Below are positions 45,229 to 57,607 of a DNA stretch of 64,000 bases, in pieces. The first letter of the stretch is position 1; each line of letters starts with the position of its first letter. Origin of the DNA: Cupriavidus basilensis (GTDB lineage Bacteria > Pseudomonadota > Gammaproteobacteria > Burkholderiales > Burkholderiaceae). The notes under the pieces are model-generated. The model saw only the letters and a list, made by a program, of their open reading frames with translations, was not told the origin of the DNA and searched no databases. The translations under genes and the position numbers were made by a program. The stretch is from contig NZ_CP062804.1 of assembly GCF_008801925.2 (NCBI RefSeq), forward strand, positions 496,001-560,000, in the 5' to 3' direction.

Positions 45229-45414
45229 TGGGATGTAGTAAAGGTGTCGTGAGCGTTGATGAGACGCTGCAGTAAAACACGATACCGGGTTGTGATTGTA
45301 TCAACCAAAATGTATTTAAGTGATCGAAAGATGACTTGGAATACGGCACAAATGCGAGAACTCATCCTGTAGCGAGCACGGCTTGAACGCAAGTTTGAGA
45401 CACACTCGTTATAG

Positions 45415-48387
<2,973 letters not shown>

Positions 48388-48522
48388 ATAACCAGTGTGT
48401 TTCTACCTGGTGTGAGTGTCGCGTGCCGCTGCCGCAGCAAACGAGCAGCTTGGCCGATACGCACAACCCCTACTACATCCCTATTCGCTGCGTTGAGCAC
48501 ATCTCAACGCGGCCACCGTTTA

Positions 48523-48638
48523 TGCCTGGTGACCATAGCGAGTTGGAACCACCCCTTCCCATCCCGAACAGGACCGTGAAACGACTCCACGCCGATGATA
48601 GTGCGGATACCCGTGTGAAAGTAGGTAATCGCCAGGCT
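48523..48638 (+). rRNA. rrf: 5S ribosomal RNA
   Basis: About 116 nt from TGCCTGGTGACCATAGCGA to AATCGCCAGGCT; the terminal stem TGCCTGG/CCAGGC and the conserved CCATCCCGAACAGG loop are clear. It closes the rrn operon. Confidence 0.95.
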
Positions 48639-48646
48639 CTCCCTTG

Positions 48647-48685
48647 AAACCCCCCAGTACGAAAGTACTGGGGGGTTTTGCTTTT
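48647..48685 (+). terminator. Intrinsic terminator of the rrn operon
   Basis: AAACCCCCCAGTAC and GTACTGGGGGGTTT form a 14-base stem capped by a stable GAAA tetraloop and followed by TTGCTTTT. A classical strong Rho-independent terminator. Confidence 0.93.
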
Positions 48686-48805
48686 ACGGCTGCGGATTCG
48701 TGGCTGTGATTTGCCGCGATCACGTTTGCCAAATGAAATGTGAATCGCGGAGCAAATGTGAATCGCGGAGCGCGAAACCCAGCGCCCTGCGATTCAAGTC
48801 CGGCC

Positions 48806-51091
48806 TCAAGCCTTCTTCAACTGCTCCCGGATCGGCAACGCGCGGATGCGCTTGCCGGTAGCCGCAAAGATCGCATTGCACAGCGCCGGCGCAATGGTCG
48901 GCACGGCTGGCTCGCCGACGCCGCCAAGCGGTGCGTCGAACCTGCCCGGCACCAGGTGCACATGGATCTGGCGCGGCGCCGAGGGCGCGCGCATCACCTC
49001 GTACTGGTGGAAGTTGTCCTGCTGGGCGCGCCCGTCCTTGAAGGTGATCTCGCCCGTGGTGGCCAGGCTGATGCCCATGATGCAGGCGCCTTCCACCTGT
49101 GAGCGGATGCGGTCCGGGTTGACCTGGGCGCCGCAATCCACGGCCATGTCGATGCGCGGCACGCTGATGCTGCCGTCATCGGCCACTACCACTTCGACCA
49201 CTGCCGCCACGTAGGTCACAAAGCTGTAGCAGACAGCCAGCCCCAGCCCGCGTCCCTTCGGCAGCGTCTTGCCCCAGCCAGCTTCGCGCGTGGCCAGTTC
49301 AATCACGCCGCGCAGGCGGCCGATATCAAGCGGATACTGCTGCGGCGACTCGCCGTAGTTCCAGGTATCGGACAGCTGCGCCGGGTCGATGCGGCGATCC
49401 GGGCCAAGCAGCGCCAGCAGGTAGTCGCGATGATCGCGCCCGGCTGCCGTCGCCAGTTCGGCCGCGAACGATTGCACGGCGAAGGCGTGGGGGATGTTGG
49501 ACACCGAGCGGAACCAGCCGATGCGGGTGTGCGCCTCCACTTCGGGGTTTTCCACGCGCACGTTGGGGATGTCGAATGGCATGTTCACCGCCGACATGCC
49601 AAGCTCGAACGCGGCTTCGTTCTTCGCGCCGGCCACAAAGGTCGACGTGATGGTGGAGGCGGCGGTGCGGTGCAGCCATGCCTGCGTCTTGCCGTCGGCG
49701 CCGAGCATGGCTTCCATGTGCTCGACGGAGACGGTGTGGAAGTAGTCGTGATGCAGATCGTCGTCGCGCGTCCACGTTACCTTGACCGGCTTGCCACCCA
49801 TGGCCTTGGACAGCAGCGCGGCCTCGGCCGCGAAGTCCGGCTTGGACTTGCGGCCAAAGCCGCCGCCCAGCAGCGTCACGTGCACCGTGACGTCCTCCGG
49901 CTTCAGGCCGAGATGCCCGGCCACGGTTTCGCTCGTGGCCTGCGGCGCCTGGACCGACGTCCAGACTTCGCACTTGCCATCGGCGATGCGCGCCGTGGCA
50001 ACCGGCGGCTCCATCGTGGCGTGCGCGATATGTGGCAGGTAATACTGCGCGGTGACGCGCTTGCCGGGGCCGGACAGGGCGGCCATCGTGTCACCCTGGT
50101 TGCGCACCACCTTGCCGGGCTGGCTTGCGGCCTTTTCCATCGTGGCGCGGAACGCACCGGACTCGTAGCTGGCGTTGGGGCCATCGTCCCAGCGCAGCTT
50201 CAGCGCCTCGCGGCCCTTGATGGCCGACCAGGTATTGGTGGCGATCACGGCCACGCCGCCCAGTGGGTTGAACATGGCGGGCGCGGGGCTGCCGGCCAGT
50301 TCCACCACCTTGATCACGCCAGGCACCTTCATCGCCTGCGTGGAGTCAACGCCGGCGAGCTTGCCGCCGAACACCGGCGGGCGCGCGATGACGGCGTACA
50401 GCATGCCGTCGAGCCGCACGTCGATGCCGTACTGTGCACGGCCAGTGGCGATGTCGTGGCCATCGATGCTGCGCGTGCTGTCCTTGCCGATATAGCGGAA
50501 TTGGGCCGGATCTTTCAGCCTGAGGCTGGCGGCCGCCGGCACGGGCAGGCGCGCGGCGTCTTTTGCCAGCGCACCAAAGCCAAGGCTCTTGCCGCTCGGC
50601 ACGTGGACCACCGCGTGGTTGCGCGCCTGGACTTCGCTTGCCGGCACATTCCAGCGGGCAGCGGCGGCAGCTTCCAGCATCATCCGCGCACTTGCGCCTA
50701 CGCGCCGCATAGGCTCGAAGAAATGCCGCACGCTGCGCGAGCCGTCGGTGTTCTGGTTGCCGTAGCGGATTTCGTCGCCGGGCGCCTGCACCACCAGCAC
50801 CTGCGCCCAGTCGGCTTCGAGCTCGTCGGCCACCACCATCGGCAGGCTGGTGCGCACGCCTTGCCCCATCTCGGAGCGGTGGCAGACGATGCTTACCTTG
50901 CCATCTTCGGCAATGGAGAGGAATACCAGCGGGCTATCCACGGCGCCGCCAGGCATGCCGTCGCGGCCGTACTTCTTGGGCTCATCCGCTGCCAGCACGA
51001 TGCCGTCCAGGCCAACAGTCAACGTCAGGCCGGCGAGCGCACCCATGCTCTTGAGCCAGGTGCGGCGCCCGGCAGATTGCAGCGTGCTCAT
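48806..51091 (-). CDS. Molybdopterin-binding large subunit of a xanthine-oxidase-family hydroxylase (IorB type)
   Basis: 761 aa. The Tat signal is visible ([20 protein letters not shown]), so the enzyme is exported. The body carries the aldehyde/N-heterocycle hydroxylase fold: [55 protein letters not shown] and the C-terminal catalytic Glu in [15 protein letters not shown]. Length and arrangement match isoquinoline 1-oxidoreductase beta subunits, which lack a separate FAD subunit. Translationally coupled (ATGA) to the 2Fe-2S subunit. Confidence 0.93.
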   Translation of the reverse strand: MSTLQSAGRRTWLKSMGALAGLTLTVGLDGIVLAADEPKKYGRDGMPGGAVDSPLVFLSIAEDGKVSIVCHRSEMGQGVRTSLPMVVADELEADWAQVLVVQAPGDEIRYGNQNTDGSRSVRHFFEPMRRVGASARMMLEAAAAARWNVPASEVQARNHAVVHVPSGKSLGFGALAKDAARLPVPAAASLRLKDPAQFRYIGKDSTRSIDGHDIATGRAQYGIDVRLDGMLYAVIARPPVFGGKLAGVDSTQAMKVPGVIKVVELAGSPAPAMFNPLGGVAVIATNTWSAIKGREALKLRWDDGPNASYESGAFRATMEKAASQPGKVVRNQGDTMAALSGPGKRVTAQYYLPHIAHATMEPPVATARIADGKCEVWTSVQAPQATSETVAGHLGLKPEDVTVHVTLLGGGFGRKSKPDFAAEAALLSKAMGGKPVKVTWTRDDDLHHDYFHTVSVEHMEAMLGADGKTQAWLHRTAASTITSTFVAGAKNEAAFELGMSAVNMPFDIPNVRVENPEVEAHTRIGWFRSVSNIPHAFAVQSFAAELATAAGRDHRDYLLALLGPDRRIDPAQLSDTWNYGESPQQYPLDIGRLRGVIELATREAGWGKTLPKGRGLGLAVCYSFVTYVAAVVEVVVADDGSISVPRIDMAVDCGAQVNPDRIRSQVEGACIMGISLATTGEITFKDGRAQQDNFHQYEVMRAPSAPRQIHVHLVPGRFDAPLGGVGEPAVPTIAPALCNAIFAATGKRIRALPIREQLKKA

Positions 51092-51591
51092 TTGGCGCTC
51101 CTCTTTCCCGTCGGCTGGACGGACGGCTTTGCCGCCACGTTCGATTTGGCAACGTGCTGGATGGCGGCGCGGATGCGCGTATAGGTGCCACAGCGGCAGA
51201 TGTTGCCGCTCATGGCCCCGTCGATGTCTTCTTCGCTCGGGTGCGGGTTGGTGTGCAGCAGCGCGGTGGCGGACATCAACTGCCCCGCCTGGCAGTAGCC
51301 GCACTGCGGCACGCCGAATTCCTCCCACGCGGCCTGCAAGGCCTGCCCGATCTTGTCGGCCGACAAGCCCTCGATGGTGGTGATCTTCTTGCCGGCCACC
51401 GCCGAGATCGGGGTCACGCAGGAGCGGATCGGCTGGCCGTCCAGATGCATGGTGCAGGCGCCGCACAGGGCCATGCCGCAGCCAAACTTGGTGCCGGTCA
51501 GGCCGAGGTGATCGCGCACCGCCCATAGCAGCGGGGCGTCATCGGGCAGGTCGATCTTTTGCGGCTTACCGTTGATCGTGATGGTTCTCAT
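51088..51591 (-). CDS. 2Fe-2S small subunit of the IorAB-type hydroxylase
   Basis: 167 aa electron-transfer subunit. Two [2Fe-2S] clusters are visible: the plant-ferredoxin-like [15 protein letters not shown] and the all-helical [16 protein letters not shown]...CRCGTYTRI. It delivers electrons from the molybdenum subunit to an outside acceptor, often a cytochrome. The last 20 residues are a Lys/Ala/Pro tail. The ATG at 51591 is set by the family start [10 protein letters not shown]. It needs no own signal, being co-exported with the Tat substrate. Confidence 0.94.
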   Translation of the reverse strand: MRTITINGKPQKIDLPDDAPLLWAVRDHLGLTGTKFGCGMALCGACTMHLDGQPIRSCVTPISAVAGKKITTIEGLSADKIGQALQAAWEEFGVPQCGYCQAGQLMSATALLHTNPHPSEEDIDGAMSGNICRCGTYTRIRAAIQHVAKSNVAAKPSVQPTGKRSAK

Positions 51592-51809
51592 GTTTTTTGT
51601 GGGGATGGTGCAACGGGGACGAGGGCTGGCGGACGAGCCAGGTGCCTGCGCTGCTTTGCGCAAAGCGCATTGTGATGCCGGCGGCTGGTACTGGGGAATG
51701 GCGTTGGCGGGATTTGTTAATTCCACAAATTGGAATGATGGTGCTGCGGAGAACACCCTCGCGCCATCCATACGGCGATTGTCAACAATCAGAATGCGGC
51801 TGCCAGAGC

Positions 51810-52048
51810 CTATGGACCGGCAATCCGACGGTAGAATCCGACTAGCATTCCGTTGACACGCTCTGGAATGCGACACATCGCCTCGAAGCTACGGATCTGT
51901 ATCCGTATCGGCAACTTCCTTCTTTGCTGCCTTGCAACGTCTTCCAGGAACGCATAGATAGTGCTGCCTTCGTGGAGGCAGACATGCTCCTAGTCCAGCG
52001 TTTCCGAGAAAGTGACCACGGCCTTCTGAGTGAGGGGGGCTTGACCCA
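51810..52048 (-). pseudogene. Decayed LysR effector-domain remnant
   Basis: A frame with no start reads APLTQKAVVTFSETLD, then a TAG, then EHVCLHEGSTIYAFLED and ending [18 protein letters not shown] before another stop (TAG at 51810-51812). This matches the second half of a LysR regulator (VGLHEGSxIxxFL...VRSFDAVCRM). The nonsense codon and missing DNA-binding half mark a dead gene. It may once have regulated the iorAB genes or the neighbouring cluster. Confidence 0.65.
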
Positions 52049-52059
52049 ATCCATCCAAG

Positions 52060-52265
52060 TTAAGCCTCAGCATGCCTTGTAGGGGGCCCGTCGATGAGGT
52101 TTGTGGCGAGGCGGACGTGGCCAAGCATGAAGGCGATCAGGGAGGCAGGGTGAGCTTGCGATGACGGGTGAAAGCAGCGGGACATTCAGGATGGAGGGCA
52201 TGGTCTTGAAAGACCTTGGTATGCAGGTGTTGGGAAAGCGCAGCGAACACATTGGGCCGGATCAT
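52060..52265 (-). pseudogene. Frameshifted N-terminus of an IS4-type transposase
   Basis: An ATG at 52265 opens MIRPNVFAALSQHLHTKVFQ and runs to AAFTRHRKLTLP, then one base appears lost and a second frame continues LIAFMLGHVRLATN to a TAA (52060-52062). FTRxRKLxLPSLIAFML is the N-terminal signature of IS4-family DDE transposases. The catalytic parts are absent. It abuts the LysR remnant, together forming mobile-element debris. Confidence 0.6.
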
Positions 52266-52338
52266 GAGAGCCAGGCGAAGATCGAGAAACGATCCTCTAT
52301 TGGCCGCCTCCCTTTCCCTTCGAGATTGGCTGAACTGC

Positions 52339-52366
52339 CGAGAGACGCTTCAATGCGCGTCTCTCG
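52339..52366 (-). terminator. Terminator-like hairpin after the hydroxyacid operon
   Basis: CGAGAGACGC and GCGTCTCTCG form a perfect 10-base stem around TTCAATGC, 13 nt past the last Bug stop on the minus strand. No T-tract follows. Confidence 0.5.
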
Positions 52367-52379
52367 TATTCACTTCGCG

Positions 52380-53360
52380 CTAGTCCGCCTTTGCACCGGA
52401 AATTCGAACCTGTTCCGCCGCGATTGGCATCTGCTTCTTCACGAACGTCCAGAATTCATCCACGACCATCGGCTTGACCGGTAGCGAACCTTGCTCCGAC
52501 AGCTGCTTTTGCAGTTCGGGGTCTCGCAAGGCTTGGTTTAGCGCGACGTTCAATTTCTCCAGCGCTGGACGTGGTGTGTTCGCCGGCGCTACCAGCCCAT
52601 ACCACGAGTCGGTATAGAACCCCTTTACTCCGGCTTCGTCGAACGTCGGCACATCGGGAAGCGCGGGCAGGCGCTGATGCGCGGCCACGGCCAGCGGACG
52701 CACTTTGCCAGAACGGATGAATGGCAGCGCGCCCGTCGTGATGACGAAGTCTACTCGGCCGGCCATCAGGTCGGTCATTGCGGGTGCAGTCCCCTTGAAC
52801 GGGATATGGGCTATGTCCACATTTGCCCGCTTCCTGAACACCGCGCCGGCGAGATGCTGACTGGAGCCGACACCACCCGAGCCGTAGTTCAGCTGACCAG
52901 GCTGGGAACGTGCCTTTGCAACCAGATCTCCAACCGAACGATACGGGGAATCCTTAGGAACGAGCATCACGCCTGGTGAGGTGGTAATCAGGCCAATCGG
53001 TGCAAAGTCCTTAATCGGGTCGTAGTTGAGGCGGCTGTATAGCGCGGAATTGAGCCCGTGCGAGGTCGCCGTGGCAAGCATGATGGTGCTGCCATCAGGT
53101 TTCGCGCGGGCCGCGATATCCGACCCAATATTGCCGCCTGCCCCGGCACGGTTGTCGATGATGATGGACTGCCCCAACGTCTTGGACATTTGAGCTGACA
53201 CCAGCCGCGCGACAGCGTCAGAGGGACCCCCCGCAGGCCATCCGACGACCATGGTAATGGCGCCAGGTGGCAACGCCGGCTGGGCTGAGAACGCCGTCGA
53301 GCTCGCGAGTATCACGGAGCCAGTTGCAATCCGAAGAAATTGGCTTATTTTTCCTGCCAT
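52380..53360 (-). CDS. Bug/TctC-type periplasmic receptor (second of a tandem pair)
   Basis: 326 aa. Signal peptide MAGKISQFLRIATGSVILAS...AFSAQ, then ITMVVGWPAGGPSDAVARLV, DNRAGAGGNIG and the PDGSTIML strand. Compared with the upstream paralogue the sequence is quite different, so both are unlikely to bind the same ligand equally. GGAAGGAGATGCC precedes the ATG at 53360, which lies inside the end of the previous gene (16-nt overlap). Last gene of the operon. Confidence 0.9.
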   Translation of the reverse strand: MAGKISQFLRIATGSVILASSTAFSAQPALPPGAITMVVGWPAGGPSDAVARLVSAQMSKTLGQSIIIDNRAGAGGNIGSDIAARAKPDGSTIMLATATSHGLNSALYSRLNYDPIKDFAPIGLITTSPGVMLVPKDSPYRSVGDLVAKARSQPGQLNYGSGGVGSSQHLAGAVFRKRANVDIAHIPFKGTAPAMTDLMAGRVDFVITTGALPFIRSGKVRPLAVAAHQRLPALPDVPTFDEAGVKGFYTDSWYGLVAPANTPRPALEKLNVALNQALRDPELQKQLSEQGSLPVKPMVVDEFWTFVKKQMPIAAEQVRISGAKAD

Positions 53361-54352
53361 GGCATCTCCTTCCAAAGTTGACGGAAGCTCGCCTCGCCAC
53401 GTTCAAGTTCTGCGGCGTACGCAGCAGGGGAGAGGTAGCGCAGCGGCGCAAACATTGCGTCAGCCTGCTGCTTGAATTGCGGGTCCGCGGCAACCTTTGC
53501 CATGGCATCGACAAGTTTCTTCTTGACTGGCTCTGGCAGACCCTTGGGCGCGGCCAGGCCGCGCAAGGATGCAAGCTCAATGTTGTAGCCCTGCTCACGG
53601 AAGGTTGAGACGTTCGGCGCAAGTACCGCACGCGAGAGTCCCATCTGGCCCAGGAACTTCAGCGGAGTGCCACCTTTCTGGTAGGCCAATGCCTCGCCGA
53701 CGTTGATGGCACCAATCGTAATTTGCTGACCAGCCAGTGCGCCACGGACTTCACCGGCGCCCTTATAGCCGACGTGTGTCATCTTTACGCCTGAAGCTTT
53801 TTCAAACAGCAGCATCGCGAGATGGTCATCCGAACCAACGCCGGTGGTCCCTACCGTGACCGCGCCTGGGTTCGCCCTGGCATATTTCACAAGCGTCGCC
53901 AGCGAATCGATGTTGCTGGCTTGATTGACGGTGAATGCGCCAGGGTCGTCCACCAGATTGCCGATGAGGTCGTAGCTCTTCCAAGTGAACGTCGTTTTGC
54001 GCTCAATCGGAATCGTCAGCAGATTTGGCGTGTTGATGAAGCCGATGGTGTAGCCGTCCGGCGTGGCGCGTGCCAGTTCGGCAAAGCCTATGGCGCCGCC
54101 CGCGCCCGGCTTGTTCTGCACGACGATGGTTGCACCCAGTTCCTTCTCTAGATGGCGCGCGAGCAGGCGGGCGATCAAGTCAGTGCCGCCGCCCGGCGCG
54201 TACGCGACAATCATCTCGATTGGGCGATTCGGCCAGGCTGCGGGTTGCGCTTCGGCTGTGGCGGGCGCCAGAGCGCCGACCATGCCAACGAGCGAACACG
54301 CGGCAAGGCAAAGGGAAAGACGCCGACGACGAGAGTCGGGATTGCGTTGCAT
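53345..54352 (-). CDS. Bug/TctC-type periplasmic receptor (first of a tandem pair)
   Basis: 335 aa. Arg-rich signal peptide (RRRRLSLCLAACSLVGMVGAL...AEAQ), WPNRPIEMIVAYAPGGGTD, QNKPGAGGAIG, PDGYTIG and a C-terminal LWKEMPWQEK. GAGGAG sits 8 nt before the ATG. 58 nt separate it from the D-2-hydroxyacid dehydrogenase. Probably captures the hydroxyacid or its precursor; no TctAB permease genes are near. Confidence 0.9.
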   Translation of the reverse strand: MQRNPDSRRRRLSLCLAACSLVGMVGALAPATAEAQPAAWPNRPIEMIVAYAPGGGTDLIARLLARHLEKELGATIVVQNKPGAGGAIGFAELARATPDGYTIGFINTPNLLTIPIERKTTFTWKSYDLIGNLVDDPGAFTVNQASNIDSLATLVKYARANPGAVTVGTTGVGSDDHLAMLLFEKASGVKMTHVGYKGAGEVRGALAGQQITIGAINVGEALAYQKGGTPLKFLGQMGLSRAVLAPNVSTFREQGYNIELASLRGLAAPKGLPEPVKKKLVDAMAKVAADPQFKQQADAMFAPLRYLSPAAYAAELERGEASFRQLWKEMPWQEK

Positions 54353-54410
54353 GATTTTGTCTCCTCGCCAACCTTCGTGTGGCAGGCGTATTGTTGTGGC
54401 TATCTCTGAA

Positions 54411-55469
54411 TCAGGTTGCGGCGGCGAGCAAGACCGCCTCTATTCGTTGCCTCGCTCTGGGCCAAACATCGGGATTCACCAAGCGTTCGGGCCTCTCGCC
54501 CGTTGCGAGCAGTTCCAGAATTTGCGTGGCTGCCAACGTCGCGTTCCTGCGACGGGCGTCATGGGTAACACCCGCCGTGTGGAAAGTGGCGACGACGTTC
54601 TCAAGCGTCAGAAGCGGATGGCCTTGCGCAGGCGGTTCCTGGTCCCAGACGTCGAGGCCAGCACCAGCGAGGTGTCCGCTGGCCAACGCCTCATAGAGGG
54701 CCGCTTCGTCGTGGACGCCGCCTCGCGCGGTGCTGATGAAGGTGCTGCCAGGACGCATCGACGCGAAGGCGTTTGCATTCATCATCCCCAACGTGCTGGC
54801 ATCGCGTGGGCAGTGCAGGGAAACGATATCGGCCGTGCGCAGCAATTCGTCGAACGAGACAAGCTCGGCGCCTCGCTTCGCCATCTCCGCGCGATCGAGA
54901 TAGGGGTCGTAGCCAATCACGCGCATTCCGAAGGCACGGCCAAGAGCCGCGGCGCGACTCCCCGCATGCCCGACGCCGACCAGGCCAAGCGTGCGTCCAC
55001 GGAGTTCGTGGCCCATCAAGTCTTCGCGGCTTCCGGTGGTGTGTGTCTTCATGCGGCGGTCCGATTCCGGGATGCGCCGCATCACAGACAGCATCAATCC
55101 GACCGCCATTTCGGCCACGGAATCGGCGTTGCCGCCGGCCTGGTTCATCACGGCAACGCCCGCTACCGTGCAGGCATCGATATCAATCGTGTCGCACCCC
55201 GAGCCGCTTGAGGACACGGCCAGAAGATTCGGGCAACGAGCGAGAAGCTCTGCGGTGACGAACCAGCGCCGAGGCAGTTCGTCCTTGGCGGCCGTAATCT
55301 GGTACACGTGTGCTTCGGAGAGGCTTGCCCATGCCTCTTCGTCTGCACCTTCGCGCTGGCATGTGTGCAGGCTGACCTCGGGTGCTTCGCCCACAATGCG
55401 GTTAAAGGCGGGGTCCAGCCAGTAGTCGAATCGAACGACCTTGCGCCTTGTTGGGAGAGACTGGCTCAC
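54411..55469 (-). CDS. D-isomer specific 2-hydroxyacid dehydrogenase
   Basis: 352 aa NAD(P)-dependent oxidoreductase converting a D-2-hydroxyacid and its 2-oxo acid. Rossmann loop GLVGVGHAGSRAAAL, catalytic Arg in STARGG, Glu in LDVWDQEPP and His in ATFHTAGVT are all present. The start is GTG and overlaps the RraA stop (GTGA). With an L-type FMN oxidase in the same operon it could allow both stereoisomers of one hydroxyacid to reach the same 2-oxo acid. Confidence 0.92.
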   Translation of the reverse strand: MSQSLPTRRKVVRFDYWLDPAFNRIVGEAPEVSLHTCQREGADEEAWASLSEAHVYQITAAKDELPRRWFVTAELLARCPNLLAVSSSGSGCDTIDIDACTVAGVAVMNQAGGNADSVAEMAVGLMLSVMRRIPESDRRMKTHTTGSREDLMGHELRGRTLGLVGVGHAGSRAAALGRAFGMRVIGYDPYLDRAEMAKRGAELVSFDELLRTADIVSLHCPRDASTLGMMNANAFASMRPGSTFISTARGGVHDEAALYEALASGHLAGAGLDVWDQEPPAQGHPLLTLENVVATFHTAGVTHDARRRNATLAATQILELLATGERPERLVNPDVWPRARQRIEAVLLAAAT

Positions 55470-56143
55470 AGTACCCCCTTGTCAGCCAGCGAGCGGTCCA
55501 CCCATGTACGGTCTGCACGGCCTTGCGCAATCGATTCCAGAATGCCCGCTTCCATGCGCTGCACTTCTTCCACGCGGACAGCAATTGCTTCAGCATCCTC
55601 AGCGGGAACGACCAGTAGCCCGTCGCCGTCGCCGATAATCAGGTCTCCAGGCCGGACCACCATGCCGTCGATAGAGACCGGCACGTGAAGTTCACCGGGG
55701 CCATCCTTGTATGGGCCACGGTGCGAGACACCGCGGGCGTAGACCGGAAGTGGCTCCTTGCCAATCGTGTCGCTGTCGCGAATCAGACCATCAATGACAA
55801 AGCCAGCGGCTCCGCGTGCGATGGCGAGCGCCAGCATAATCTCGCCGATGATTGCATTAGGTCCCACGCCGCCGGCGTCTACCACGATGACGTCGCCCGG
55901 ACCCGAGATGTCGATGGCCTTGTGGACCATGAGGTTGTCGCCAGGGCGGGTGCGAACGGTAAGCGCGCGACCGACCAGGTTGCCGTCGCGGCGGTGGAAT
56001 GCACGGAGCTGGCTGGTTCCGGTCGTGCGGCTCATTGAGTCGCTGACATTGGCGACGGGGAAGTTGCGGTACCGCGCCAGCAGCGAGGCGCTGACAAGCT
56101 GTGCGGGACGCGGATGAATGCGAAAACCGTGCGGCGAGGTCAT
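55466..56143 (-). CDS. RraA-like / 4-hydroxy-4-methyl-2-oxoglutarate aldolase family protein
   Basis: 225 aa of the class II HMG/CHA aldolase (RraA-like) family. Core motifs: VSDSMSRTTG, VGRALTVRTRPGDNLMVHKAID, VVDAGGVGPNAIIGEIMLALAIARGAAGFVIDGLIRDSD (metal and pyruvate site) and RPGDLIIGDGDGLLVVP. Members cleave 4-hydroxy-2-oxo dicarboxylates to pyruvate or decarboxylate oxaloacetate. The regulator-type RraA is shorter and lacks the aldolase Arg-Asp pair (here LIRDSD). Placed between hydroxyacid oxidase and dehydrogenase genes, it probably cleaves the oxo acid they make. Confidence 0.85.
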   Translation of the reverse strand: MTSPHGFRIHPRPAQLVSASLLARYRNFPVANVSDSMSRTTGTSQLRAFHRRDGNLVGRALTVRTRPGDNLMVHKAIDISGPGDVIVVDAGGVGPNAIIGEIMLALAIARGAAGFVIDGLIRDSDTIGKEPLPVYARGVSHRGPYKDGPGELHVPVSIDGMVVRPGDLIIGDGDGLLVVPAEDAEAIAVRVEEVQRMEAGILESIAQGRADRTWVDRSLADKGVL

Positions 56144-56216
56144 TTTGTTCTGTCTCCGGTGTCGACCTTGAAGGGTCTGTTGGAATCGTTTGAAAAAGTT
56201 AGTTTGAAAAAGTTAT

Positions 56217-57485
56217 TCAGTTCGGATACGGACGCTTGATGCACTGCGCATCCACATCCGTTGCCCGGGTGATACCCAGCATGGCGAGGTCACGAGAAAT
56301 CTCGGCCTGCATCAGGCTGATGCCGTGCGCAACACCGCGGCAGGAGCCAACTGCCGCCGCATACGCGAACGGTCGCCCGATGAAGACACAGCGGGCACCC
56401 AGGGCCAACGCCTTGATGACATCAGTCCCGCGACGCACGCCGCTGTCGAGCATCACAGGCAGTTGCGGGACGGCTTCGACGACTTCTGGCAGAGCGCGCA
56501 TGGAAGCGATGACACCATCAAGCTGCCGGCCACCGTGGTTCGAGACGATGATTCCGTCGACACCGTGCTGATGAGCGAGACGAGCATCTTCCGCAGTTAG
56601 GATGCCCTTGACCACGAGCTGCCCCCTCCAGCGGCGGCGGATGGTGGCCAGGTGGTTCCATGTGAAATGCGCACGGTCCGAGAAATCCCGCTCCACATTG
56701 CGCGAGACGATGGGGGTGCCGCGGTGGGCGTACGCGTTCTCGAAGTGCGGCACGCCGTGGCGTAGCAGCGTCCGCGCGAAGGTGCCGAGCAACCAGCGAG
56801 GATGGGTGATGCCTTGCCAGGCAAGCGCGGCGCTTGGGCGCAGTGGCGTCGAAAACCCGGCGCGCACGTTGTTTTCGCGATTGCCCGCGACTGGCGTGTC
56901 CACGGTGATGACAAGCGTCTCGACCTTGGCCGCTTCAATGCGCGCCAGCAAGCCTTCGATGTGGTGCATGTCACCGGGAAGGTAGGCCTGGAACCACGTT
57001 CCAGGAGCCGCTTCCATGACCTCTTCTAGCCGAATCAGCGACGAGCCGCTCATGATGGCCGGTACGGCAGCCCGGGAAGCTGCCTGTGCCATGACGACAT
57101 CGCCGCGGTATGCAAATAGCGCGGATATCCCCATTGGGGCCAGGCCGAACGGCGCGGCGTACTCACGGCCGAACAGCCTAAAGGTCAGGTCGCGCGTCGA
57201 GACGCCGACCAGCACGCGTGGTCGCAGGGCAATGTTCTCAAACGACTGTCGATTTTGAGCAAGGGTGATGTTGTCCTCGACCGCACCGCTAACGTAGGCG
57301 TACAGCGGCTTGGGAAGACGCTTCCGGGCCATTGGCTCGAAGTCCTTCAGTGCCAACACTCGCTGCTTGAGCCAATTCGCCTGCTTCTCGTTGTGCGCCG
57401 ATTGAGGCACGTAAGCCGACTCCTTCCTATGAGCGGGTTGAAGTGCGGAAGTCTGTGAGGCGTCGTCGATGGGAGCGGCTGACAT
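56217..57485 (-). CDS. FMN-dependent alpha-hydroxyacid oxidase/dehydrogenase
   Basis: 422 aa of the lactate dehydrogenase (LldD)/glycolate oxidase family. N-terminal block ALKDFEPMARKRLPKPLYAYVSGAVEDNITL, FMN-binding FGLAPMGISALF, the catalytic His and Arg in VDGIIVSNHGGRQLDG, and IFIGRPF-like CVFIGRPFAYAAAVGSCRGV. It oxidises an L-2-hydroxyacid to the 2-oxo acid. The ATG at 57485 is preferred over 57521. First gene of the minus-strand operon; divergent from a LysR gene over a region with a clear inverted repeat. Confidence 0.92.
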   Translation of the reverse strand: MSAAPIDDASQTSALQPAHRKESAYVPQSAHNEKQANWLKQRVLALKDFEPMARKRLPKPLYAYVSGAVEDNITLAQNRQSFENIALRPRVLVGVSTRDLTFRLFGREYAAPFGLAPMGISALFAYRGDVVMAQAASRAAVPAIMSGSSLIRLEEVMEAAPGTWFQAYLPGDMHHIEGLLARIEAAKVETLVITVDTPVAGNRENNVRAGFSTPLRPSAALAWQGITHPRWLLGTFARTLLRHGVPHFENAYAHRGTPIVSRNVERDFSDRAHFTWNHLATIRRRWRGQLVVKGILTAEDARLAHQHGVDGIIVSNHGGRQLDGVIASMRALPEVVEAVPQLPVMLDSGVRRGTDVIKALALGARCVFIGRPFAYAAAVGSCRGVAHGISLMQAEISRDLAMLGITRATDVDAQCIKRPYPN

Positions 57486-57536
57486 AGGCGCAATGGCGAG
57501 GAGTTGGCGCCAATGTAACAACCTGTAAGCGACGAC

Positions 57537-57572
57537 AAAAGCGAAAAATAACGAAGATAATATTTCGCTTTT
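57537..57572. promoter_or_regulatory. Inverted repeat in the divergent hydroxyacid/LysR promoter region
   Basis: AAAAGCGAAA and TTTCGCTTTT are perfect 10-base arms separated by 16 bases in an AT-rich stretch, between the oxidase start (57485) and the LysR start (57608). A good candidate for the LysR operator. Confidence 0.6.
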
Positions 57573-57607
57573 AGGAAAATTTCAGGCATCGGCCGATGGG
57601 GCGCACT

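Larger units (their letters stand above)
45050..45414 (+). other. 16S-23S internal transcribed spacer without tRNA genes
   Basis: 365-base spacer. I searched it by eye for tRNA-Ile and tRNA-Ala (acceptor GGG...GTAGCTCAG blocks and GTTCGA T-loops) and found neither. It holds a large hairpin (45141-45174) and a boxA-like element (45214-45228). Burkholderiaceae rrn spacers usually contain both tRNAs. Confidence 0.8.

Noticed and set aside
45050..45414. tRNA-Ile or tRNA-Ala in the rrn spacer
   Set aside because: No acceptor, D-loop or T-loop consensus was found on either strand.
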